Assembly (NCBI GenBank): GCA_029532625.1
Contig: JARFXM010000006.1
Coordinates: forward strand, 2,046,001-2,110,000
Direction: 5' to 3'
Source of the DNA: Lomentospora prolificans
Taxonomy: Eukaryota; Ascomycota; Sordariomycetes; Microascales; Microascaceae
DNA length: 64,000 nucleotides
The position numbers and the translations under genes were made by a program. Positions 55,851 through 64,000 of this stretch are shown one piece after another. Positions within the stretch are counted from its first letter, which is position 1, and every line of letters starts with the position of its first letter. A model generated the notes under the pieces. That model made no database searches and was not told where the DNA came from. It saw only the letters and a list, made by a program, of their open reading frames with translations.

Positions 55851-57141
55851 TTTCCCTTCTGCTCTTGCGACATAGTGGATGGCGAAGAAGGTTATTATTA
55901 GGCAACCACCGAGATGGAGTCTGCTTGCTTTGGGGGTTCATTTACGGTGTGGGCAGGAAAAACGACCCGCCAAATAGCGGATGCACCGCCAGCACGAAAT
56001 TATGGCAATTAATATTACTAGCCTTATATAAATGGCAGATTAGAGGTCGAGGTGGAAACGCGCCGCTCGTTCGTCATTAGCCGTTCGCGATGCTGGAGCG
56101 GACATTGGCAATTTCCGAATGTCTAGGGATTTTTACACGAGCTCGCGCATGCATAATGGCAGCGAGTGATTATCACTCTACCAAGGCCTGTAAGGACCTG
56201 AGATTGATTTTTTGTCGAGAGCCAACAGAACGGGAACTAGTAATGCCGCCGGGTATGAAGTTGAGGCAAATTGCGCAAATGCTGAAGGAACATTGAATCG
56301 ATGATCGCCAGCTGAGTTTGAGTATGGTCAGCGCTAACGAGCTGTGTAGGGCTAGGGTGCCTAACCACGACGACCACCTGTGCGGCGTCTTGATTGATAA
56401 GAGGCAGTTTGATTTAATTTTGTTGAACTTATTTCCTACCCAGCTGCGTTGAAAGAAGAAACCATGGTCATAGAATTTTCTCTTGAAGAGGCAGCAGCGA
56501 CATCCATGCTGCCGTGTCAAGTGTAATTCTGGAGGAAAAATGGTTTTTATCCTCTTTTATTTTTTATTTTTATTCTTATCACAAAAACAGACTCATATTC
56601 GGGGTTTGGGACGCAAGGAAACCCTTGGCGTCGTAGGTTGAATCAAAGTTCCATGCCAGCCTCAATGAGGACGATTAACAGTAATAGAACACAATACAGT
56701 GTACAATGTACGCCAAGGTCATGGTCATGGTGAATCGCCAGCCAGCCATTGTTCATGATTTGGTGATGTTCGGCCGGCGGCAGCTGCCATCAAGACCCGG
56801 CAAACGGTGCGATGCCTCGGCTGCCGTCCATGCCCATGGGCGTGTCCCAAGGCCTGTGCGTGGTTTGTTGGCTCAAACCACGCGGCGCCATTCGCTGCTG
56901 CATTCGGCTGCCAACCTCATACTTGAGCTCTCCCAGCTCATGACAGCCCCGTAGCTCAGCTCTCATCAGCTCTGAATTGAAGCTTGAAACGAACCTGACA
57001 GTCTCATCGTCTCATAAAGCTTGCAGTCATCCATAAGCTAGTCACGTAGCAGCGAGCGGCCAACGCCTGCACCATTTCCTAACCCTGTTTTTTTTTTCCC
57101 TTCTGCCCCGCGCTCATCCCCAGTTCGAGTCTCCAACTCAA

Positions 57142-57730
57142 ATGTCCGGCGGTGCGCCCTCCAAGAGTGCCACGAGCAGGCTCTTGAAGGAATTAGGCAA
57201 GTGGCCGGAGGAAGCTAAAGCGGAGACCGGCATCGAGAGACTCGGGCCTCCCAACGATGAGGATCTCTTCACCTGGGAGGCAGTGGTGAATGGAAAGGGA
57301 ATCGGTGGCGGTTATGACGGTTCGTATCTCCCGCATATCGCATCCACCCCTGACATTGGCTTTTTGTCTCGCGCTCTGACACAATCAAAATCATCTACCC
57401 ATAGAGGGTCGTTGGCTGCTCAATATAAAGATTCCCAGCCAATATCCCTATCAGCCGCCCAAGGTTGAGTTCGTCACTCCCATCGTGCACCCCAATATCG
57501 CTCTTGCCACCGGTGAGATATGCCTTGACCTTTTAAAGACGGCGTGGAGCCCCACCTACACCATCCTCGAGGTCGTTCGGGCCATTCGGATGCTTCTCTC
57601 CTATCCAGAGACGGACAGCCCGCTCAACGTCGATGTTGCGGCCCTGCTGAGGGGAGGTGACGCGGTTGGTGGCAAGGCACTCGTTGAGCTCTGGTGCAAG
57701 GGTGAAGAGGGCCGGTACAACGGCCCTTGA
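57142..57730 (+). CDS. Ubiquitin-conjugating enzyme E2, PEX4 (peroxin-4)-like
   Basis: Exons 57142-57319 and 57405-57730 join in phase 1 across an 85-nt intron (donor GTTCGT, acceptor ATAG) to give 167 residues. The UBC fold is complete: RLLKELGKW at the N-terminal helix, GRWLLNIKIPSQYPYQPPKV, the HPN motif at 88-90, and catalytic C99 in TGEICLDLLKTAWSP. TILEVVRAIRMLLSYPETDSPLN follows. The LLKTAWSP-type sequence after the active cysteine, the GGGYD insertion and the C-terminal ALVELWCKG fit peroxisomal E2 enzymes, which mono-ubiquitinate the PEX5 receptor for export. The PEX4 assignment over another E2 is inference from this pattern. The gene converges on the mannosyltransferase gene. Confidence 0.9.
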
Positions 57731-58531
57731 AGCTGTTAATGACCATTAGAGGAAAAGCTGGGGGGGAGGAGGTTCTTATCTGCGTTGTCTATGAGGATTT
57801 CATTGCATCTGTTGGCGTCAGGGAAAGCTAGGAATGCCTTTTATATCTATATCTAAACCATGGGAACGGCCCATGAAGAACGCGACACCCCGAAGGTGTA
57901 AAGGACCATCGATTTATTCAACGAAGACAACCAGAATGCGGAGCTTTTTTGTTTAGTCGCGGGAATATCTAGTTGCGGAATTGATCGTACAATATGAGCC
58001 TAAGGTGCCAAGCTCAAACGCCATGTAGCCATTCAAGGATGTATCTGTACTCTCGCCTCGACGCCTCCCTAGGCTTCTTTATCAAACATGAAAAACAATC
58101 AATCAATCCTTCTATAATTTCATGAACATTCACCTCGCATGAAGGATGTTGCCGTCCCGCCATTTTACAGTTTCGTACGCCCTTTCCATAAAGTGGGGAG
58201 GGACGATGCTCCAAGCATCTACTTCGACCCCGGCGTTTTCTTTCTTCTTGAGCCAATTCATTACTCCTTGCCCATGCAAGTACATGTCTAGATCGTACTG
58301 CGCGGAAATCCCTCCGGTTGCTCCGACCTAACTCTCATCCATCCGCATGGTGAGTTGATATAGTATTATTCCCTAGGGTGACGGTATGCCTTGGTACAGC
58401 CAGATATGAAAAACAAATATCAGAGAAAGGGGGTTGCCGACGGAGGGGTGAATCGTCGGTGGATGGAAAGAAATAGCACATGCTCATGCTCGTGTGTCCC
58501 AGTAGAGCTACTTTTGCTCCTCGCTCGGCCG
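57731..58531. other. Convergent intergenic region
   Basis: Two facing 3' ends bound this 0.8-kb stretch. Only short frames occur. It probably carries both 3' untranslated regions. Confidence 0.55.
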
Positions 58532-59675
58532 TTACTCGTTGTAATGATAGACCTGAAGACCTGTTAGGTTTTGGGCCGTTGAAGGTTTGTGTACATCAGA
58601 TTCCAGTGCCTACCTTGTAGTTTGGCAAACCAGTCGCTTGCCATCCTAACCGCTTGGCCATTTTGGCAAAGCCTTCCGTTTCGATAAGGTGATAGAAAGA
58701 AAATGCTGGGAACATGGCACCATCGCGATGGATATCGGCCTTCACGAGAAGGGTTGCTCCACCGACACCGTCAAGGGGCATCTCCGTATGAAGGTCGCCA
58801 CCGTCGGACATATAGGCCATGAGTGTTCGGTAAGTCGGCAACTCTGCGTAGCCCTCGAATAGCACGTCATCGGGGTTCATCTGTGCGGCGAGTTTCTGGG
58901 CAGTTTCACTGTCTTGCCAGTTGTTGAAGTCGTAGGGTCGCTCGTCCATCTTTCCGGTTTGAGGGTTTTTAAACCTCTGGAAGCAGTTGGGCGCAATGAT
59001 CGGTTTATCGTGGAGGGCAAGATCCTGGATTAAAGTCGAAGGGGTTTCGACTATGTCCGCATCCAGCCACAGCACCCAAGAGGTCAGAGGCCCAAGGGTG
59101 GTGAAGAGGAGCGAGTTCCTCGCCTTTGCCATTACGGCACGGCGGGCCTTCTGGTGTTCCAGCTTGTGCCTTTCGCTCTCGTCCTGGGAGGCAAGAACGG
59201 GGTCAAAATCCTGCCTTAGAATGGTGACGGCGTTGAATCGATCCTTCTCGGGTCCTTTTTGCGTCTTGATCACCTGTTTCTGTAACGCTGCTGTAGCGGC
59301 ATTCCCTTCCTTTGTCTTGGGGAGTATGAACCCGAGAGTGATGAGTTCGTGGGGGTACGAAAGCCTCAAGAGGTTCTCCCAGTATTCTTGATAGAACCTC
59401 GTCATCGGGGTGAGGATAAGAACAGCCTCGCGGTTGGCAATAGGATCGTTGGTAATGGTGACATTGTTTAAGTTAAAGAGCGTAACAGGGGGCGCTTTCG
59501 CGGGTATGTTCTTCGATGGTCGTTTGGCGGAATTTTGGGTAGAGTGGTTGGTCGTGTGCGAGCCAGATGGCGAGGAGAAGAGGAAGTAGAAGATGAAGAG
59601 GAAAGCGGCGACACCGACGATGAGGGTGATAGAATTGGTTCGCTTGAGGCGAACAGCTCCTAGAGGTCTCGCCAT
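58532..59675 (-). CDS. Mannan polymerase subunit, MNN9/ANP1/VAN1 family mannosyltransferase
   Basis: Exons 59675-58614 and 58552-58532 join in phase 0 over a 61-nt intron. The tiny second exon encodes VYHYNE, the conserved C-terminus of the family, giving 360 residues. The protein is type II: basic N-terminus, one membrane span at about 15-34 (SITLIVGVAAFLFIFYFLFS), then a Golgi-lumen catalytic domain. The DxD motif that binds Mn and GDP-mannose is D205-A-D207 in LWLDADIVETP. Further marks are ILTPMTRFYQEYWENLLRLS, HDKPIIAPNCFQRF and LPLDGVGG-like MPLDGVGGATLLVKADIHR. By family it extends the alpha-1,6-mannan backbone of cell-wall N-glycans in the cis-Golgi. Length and absence of an extra stalk suit MNN9 best; ANP1 is the alternative. 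Confidence 0.93.
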
Positions 59676-60963
59676 TATCGTCTTGAAGATCGCGGGAATC
59701 GCGGTGATGGTTCGGGGTGTATCACGGCCGTTGTTATAACCAGTGCGATTGCCTTGGGGCTACCTCGACGCAGTAACCACGTTGGCAATTGCAGGCATCT
59801 GGGGTACGACGTTGGCACAGGAGTTTGGCGTTGCTTAACGTTTGCACGACGATGGAAGACTTCGCTCGTTCGCTGGGAGGTGGGAGGCTGGTTTCGTGGA
59901 AGAATAGACCACAGGTCCAGGCCCTGCCGTCGAGCTGTGTTGACCGTGGACGGATCGCGGATTGGAGACTGACTGGGATTGACCACTGACTCTTGGGATG
60001 CAGAGTAGAAAAGTTGAATGTCCGAGAAATGTATCGGTGTAGTTTAGCTTAATAGGGGTGTTGCCAAGAAAACGGAAAATAAGTACGTCAACGACTTGTA
60101 CTTGTAGCCAGCGTCAAGGGGCTTCCCGCGCCTGGTAGTTGGGATTAGCGAGCACAGGACAGATATTGAAGCCCGGTACTTGTGCTACTCATTATTACTT
60201 CGTACTTTGGACGCGTCCGGGACTATGGTCTTCTGTAGATCAGTTCCCGAGGAATCCCTTGTCGCATGCCCCAAGTACATGAATAACCAGCTGGAGGCCT
60301 AGACGACTGGTGACCCACACCATCTATGGTAGTACTGTGTACCTGGATTTTCCCGTATCGGCGCTGGGGACAGGGGATCGCTGGAGCGTATCCAGCAAGG
60401 GATGTCATTGGGTCTTCCCGTATTATCCTTCGTGCTGACCAGGCTCTGCCAATCTCATTGTCTCGGCCCTTAATAGTGCTTGAGGAGGCCATTCATTGGC
60501 AGGCAGATTGCGCAACATCATCCATTCTTGCCGTTCTTGTGTAAATATTTCAATTGATATTGGCTTCGAAATTTTGACCCACTGCTGGCGATGGGAATGT
60601 CCTGCAATAAGATCCGAAATTCCATACTAAGGCTATCCTGCTTTTTCAAAGTAACCTGAAACAATGAAACAACACGCGCATGGCCAGCATAATTAAGAGA
60701 CAAGTAACGATGTGGACTGGTTCGGTTGGTTTGCCTCTCACGGTATCCCATCCGTGTGCTTTTTTGCGAGCCCATGGATGTCGCAGTCGAATCTTTCCAC
60801 TGCATCATGTCTTCGTCGCAATTGCTGGGGTCAAGCAACGAGTTCCACATCCCCTTAGATAAATTTAGTTTTCCTTATTAACTTGTATTCTTATCTTTTT
60901 CTATGGGTCTTGTATGTCCACCTATTCCTCATCAACTCCTAAATCTAAGAGTTGAACTGAGAA
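59676..60963. other. Intergenic region
   Basis: This holds the promoter of the mannosyltransferase gene and the 3' flank of the next minus-strand gene. Frames of up to 110 codons occur but none resembles a family. Confidence 0.45.
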
Positions 60964-61922
60964 CTATGGATAGGCCATACCAGTCCATTTCACTTCGCCC
61001 CTCGCGTATATTTGCGGTTGACGGACGTAATAGTTCCAGTATGAGCTTGGGGAGTGGCAGGTTTCATACATGCTCATCAGTAGGTAGGTCTCGACATACA
61101 TCCACTCTTCATTCTCGTCCTCATCCTCAAAAACTTCTTCATCGACGTCCTCGCCGTCCTCCACTTGGTCTTCCCCCGTGTCGTCGGTTTGAACCTGGCT
61201 GCTGCTGTCGACCAAAGTCGTAGAAGCAAGGCGCCATGAGGCTTGTTCCGAGGCTTGTTCCGCAAGCATCCAGGCGGGCATAGGTTTCTCGATTCGTATA
61301 AAGATCACAAAGACAGGCAGGCTGTTCCCTCTAAGCAGACGCTGCTGCCCAGCGGCCGCAACTGCTGCTGCCTCTTTCTCGTGCGCTGCCAGGCTGTCGA
61401 GACACTTCTGGTCGATCATGACGCAGAAATTATACCGGGGGCACATGAAAGCGGCCTTCACTGCGCCCGGCCCATCGCGCTCATCCGATACGTCCTCAGC
61501 CCATTTGAGGAAGCGCTCCTGCACCTTCTTGATGCTAGCGTTATCCAGAGCTTCTCGGTCTTCGATTACGGTCCATGAGATAAGAGGTCCTAGGAGTTCG
61601 GCTCGACCGCACTTATCAAGCCTCTCGAGCGTTTCGGTTCGGATCTTCTCGATCATGCGAGACCACAGGTCGTCATCGCTATAGGCACAGCGGTAGATGA
61701 CAAAGCCGCAAGTGTAGAACTCCCGCAGCTTCCTGATGGTAGGAGTGCGGTTCAATTAGGTTAATCGCTACCCTCGACGATATTAGAAGTTGAGACTATG
61801 TGTTTGTGTACTCAGACTCGAAGAAATTAAGGGACGTACATGTTACGGATCGTGTGGCCATAAGGCTCACTTGATGCTTGCTGCTCCGTAAAGAGCGGCC
61901 AAGTCCTGATATCGAAACTCAT
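60964..61922 (-). CDS. Fungal orphan-family protein with acidic C-terminal region, function unknown
   Basis: Exons 61922-61840 and 61732-60964 join in phase 2 (ATG codon split across the intron, acceptor ATCAG) to give 283 residues. The core MKLREFYTCGFVIYRCAYSD..LWSRMIEKIR, then DVSDERDGPGAVKAAFMCP and RYNFCVMIDQKCLDSL, resembles an expanded family of short proteins in filamentous fungi that lack a known function. A strongly acidic run follows (GEDQVEDGEDVDEEVFEDED), and the chain ends EVKWTGMAYP. The gene lies beside a decayed foldback element and AT-rich DNA, an accessory-type setting. The gene body itself shows no sign of mutation. The first exon is supported by frame and by its continuity with the core, but its start is less certain. 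Confidence 0.75.
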
Positions 61923-62646
61923 ACTTGATCTCCTTTTCCGCTGTGAGTTGGCAATGCGGCCTTGGGAGAAATGGTTGGGGGGAGCGGCCCTGGTTATATA
62001 ACGTTTCCCAGCGTGCCGACTGCGCCGCAGCCACTTAATTGAAGTCAAAAAGGTTTCGACCTGGCGCCTCTGACTACGATACCCGTATAAATACCATTAG
62101 CCCATAATTTAGGATGTTAATTCCACCGAAATTGCTCATCCTGAACACGCATTCGTTCTGTCACCAACACAACAACTCCTTGGACAGCTCCGCCGTCACT
62201 AGGTTTTCCACCTTCAATTTAGTCACGACGCAGAACTTGGGGCAGGCAACTAATGTTCTCATGTTGTACTCTTTCCAAGTATCTAATACAGAATACAGAT
62301 GCTGTCTAGTACTTTCCAAGCTGGCCTATACTATAGCGCAACCCCGGATCTCCCCTAAGGCCCTTCCGGAGGTTCCATTTCATCAAGTTGTTCAAAGAGC
62401 ATTTCTACTTCTGCTATGATGGCCGCGGTACTGATGAATGCCTGGCCTGCGCTATCCGCAATGGTCAGCGCTCGAATAATGTCTATGATACTATAAGGAG
62501 AGAAGAAGAGGGACCAGCAAAGTCACAGTGATCATGATCACCCCATGATATCCTCACTAGAACCAGGGCATAAGAGAGGCTGATGCTGCGATGACCTAGT
62601 GGTCAGAGCAAAAGGCAGCCCAGCTAATAATGATGAAGTGATAACT
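61923..62646. other. Intergenic region upstream of the orphan-family gene
   Basis: This should contain the gene's promoter. It has no gene, and its right end runs into the foldback element. Confidence 0.45.
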
Positions 62647-63163
62647 GTTACACCATACCATGCAAGCAAGTATGGACACACCCTGGCAGAACTTCAGCAG
62701 TAAGTAAAGCAATACTAGAGGTTAAAGGCAAGGAATATATAAAGGAAGTAAGGAACTATAATCTAGATAGAAAGAATAAGCCTATTTTACTATTATAAAA
62801 GACTACCTATGTTACGGCTGGGCCGTGCCGCTTGCCTGCTAACTGCCGAGCTGCTAGCAAGTAAGTCGATGATGGTTCTGTGACGCTATTCACAGATTCG
62901 ATGTGGTCGCGGGTTCACGTAAGTTCACCTCTGCATAGTCAGTTAGTATGCAGGTAGGTGTTCTCTTGTGATGGTAAGATAGTCTTGTTCTTTCTATCTA
63001 GCTTGTGGTTCCTTACTTCCTTTATATATTCCTTGCCTTCAGCCTTCAGCCTTCGGTATTGCTTGCTTACTGCCGAGGTTCTGCCAGGGCATGTTCATGC
63101 TTGCTTACGTGGTGTGGCGCGTCGTGGAGCGCCTCCATGCTTGCTTGCATGATATAGCGTAAC
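62647..63163. mobile_element. Foldback (MITE-like) element with long imperfect inverted repeats
   Basis: The left arm (about 62647-62811) and right arm (about 62948-63163) are complementary. The best stretch is 62725-62777 against 62984-63040, including GGCAAGGAATATATAAAGG on one side and its reverse complement on the other, then TAGATAGAAAGAA. The outer ends are GTTAC and GTAAC, each next to CATGCAAGCAAG or its complement. A loop of roughly 135 bp has no open frame. Arms differ mainly by C-to-T and G-to-A changes (for example AACCTCGGCAG against AACTTCAGCAG). No target-site duplication could be fixed, so the outer ends are approximate. Confidence 0.75.
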
Positions 63164-63345
63164 AAAGATTAAAGAGATACTATAATAAAGTAAAAAGGAA
63201 TACTAGAAAAGCCTATATATTTAAAAAATTTTAAGGAGCCTAGTTATATTAAAAGAGTTAACCTTTCGTTAAATTTTTATAATACTTATGATGCCTATCT
63301 CCTAGTAGTGGCCTTATACTAGTTTCAGGTAGGTGGATATAGTGT
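63164..63345. other. AT-rich stretch next to the foldback element
   Basis: Dense TATA, AAAA and TTAA words and very few CpA make this markedly AT-rich compared with the rest of the window. It has no gene. RIP of an older repeat is the likely cause, by inference. Confidence 0.5.
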
Positions 63346-63723
63346 ACCTTAGTGACTAGTATCCAGGTTGATTTAGGGTTCTGAAATTAGCACCTATTTG
63401 CCCCCAAAAAAAGCAGCCCAGGTAGCTGTACATGGCTTTTTCCTGTAGTTGGCTGGCATGTTGGCTCCAGTGTCAGACTGTGTGGCTCAGCTCCCCGCAT
63501 CAGCATCGCTGGCAATGTTTGAATTGATGCAGGGACGATAACCCAAACATTTTAGCACAATCTGCTTGGACCAGCGCCGCAAGTGAACCCAGCCAACCTC
63601 GATCCGTTCGCGAGCATCAGTTGGGCTTTGCAAGCGTCTCCAACCGCAACACTCTATCCCCACACATATCTTATTCGACCTCTTCCAATAGCACCATATC
63701 CATCAGGCAACCCACCCACCATC

Positions 63724-64000
63724 ATGTCCGACAACCTCGACCGTAGCCTCGATGAAATTTTAGAGGACAAGGTACGTGCCACCGGTGCACCTCTCGTCAG
63801 CCTTGCCGCGAGGCATTCCAGAAGCTTGCTAACCTAAAACTCAAAGAAACCCTCTAATCGAAACAGACGAGGCGCCGGTGGCGGCAATAGGCCTTACAAA
63901 AGGCAAGACCGGGACAGGCAGGATTCATATCCTCGCGACGGTGTTAGAAAGGTACGATTCGACATATTAATCCTCTAGGCTTCGCAACCATTCTTCAGCT
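63724..64000 (+). CDS. ALY/REF mRNA-export factor (YRA1-like), truncated by the window end
   Basis: Exon 1 (63724-63771) encodes MSDNLDRSLDEILEDK, the UAP56-binding motif found at the N-terminus of ALY/REF proteins. The intron has GTACGT, a GCTAAC branch site and acceptor AAAG at 63846. Exon 2 (63847-63951) encodes an arginine/glycine-rich segment (NRNRRGAGGGNRPYKRQ) ending VRK. A second intron starts GTACGA at 63952 and runs past 64000, so the RRM lies outside the window. The family couples splicing and transcription to mRNA export by loading the Mex67 receptor. The short acceptor (AAAG) is slightly unusual, but it is the only one that keeps the frame. The call rests on the N-terminal motif and RG-rich part only. 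Confidence 0.82.

Larger units (their letters stand above)
49471..57141. other. Gene-poor region (7.7 kb)
   Basis: No gene can be supported. The longest frames are about 150 codons, on both strands, with no family resemblance and no consistent splice structure. The left part (49.5-50.1 kb) is probably the promoter of the proline-rich gene; the right part ends at the PEX4-like gene. It holds a T/C-rich tract at 52199-52266, a G13 run at 55497-55509 and an ATTTTTT repeat at 55801-55850. No transposase or reverse transcriptase fragment was recognised. Confidence 0.5.

Noticed and set aside
49471..57141. Possible decayed retrotransposon in the gene-poor region
   Set aside because: No reverse transcriptase, integrase or long terminal repeat was seen, and there is no RIP-like AT enrichment.
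62590..62630. A-box-like CTAGTGGTCAGAGC next to the foldback element
   Set aside because: Stems do not pair into a D-arm and no B box follows, so it is not called as a tRNA or SINE.

Overview
The window is nuclear DNA from a filamentous ascomycete, most likely a Sordariomycete. The evidence is short introns (about 50-110 nt) with GTRNGT donors, CTRAC branch sites and YAG acceptors, compact genes with pyrimidine-rich upstream regions, and protein families typical of Pezizomycotina (a YPR097W-like PX protein, a DUF6536 membrane protein, a cell wall proline-rich protein). I placed exon junctions by eye, using reading phase and family conservation.

Layout: 1-3.2 kb has no gene I can support. 3.2-9.4 kb holds an ARM-like membrane protein divergent from NOP14, then a minus-strand tRNA-Ile(UAU) gene and a GPATCH11-type G-patch protein. 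10-16.9 kb holds an ELMO-domain protein, the small subunit of U2AF, and an oxysterol-binding protein of seven exons. 20-23.5 kb is one large conserved protein of unknown function. 26.9-29.8 kb has a GRF zinc-finger protein converging on a 3-dehydroshikimate dehydratase-like TIM barrel. 31-45.5 kb is a minus-strand run: succinate dehydrogenase flavoprotein (SDH1), the PX/PXB protein, a coiled-coil tail-anchored-like protein, a DUF6536 membrane protein and the ribosome-biogenesis factor CGR1. 46.7-49.5 kb is a proline/serine-rich protein. 49.5-57.1 kb is a gene-poor stretch. 57.1-59.7 kb has a PEX4-like ubiquitin-conjugating enzyme converging on an MNN9/ANP1-family mannosyltransferase. 61-63.2 kb has a fungal orphan-family gene beside a decayed foldback (MITE-like) element and AT-rich DNA. 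The window ends inside an ALY/REF (YRA1) mRNA-export gene.

Most genes are housekeeping and do not form a functional cluster. Several act in RNA biology (NOP14, CGR1, GPATCH11, U2AF35, YRA1), but they are scattered on both strands and I read this as coincidence. I see no biosynthetic cluster, CRISPR array, viral gene or toxin gene.

The most unusual signal is the tRNA-Ile(UAU) gene at 7810-7987. Besides a normal 24-nt anticodon-loop intron it carries about 80 nt of extra sequence between the anticodon stem and the T-stem. Inside that extra sequence is a 72-nt stretch that begins GTAAGT, contains CTAAC and ends TAG, like a fungal mRNA intron. The second notable item is the foldback element at 62647-63163, whose arms differ mainly by C-to-T and G-to-A changes, as repeat-induced point mutation (RIP) would produce.
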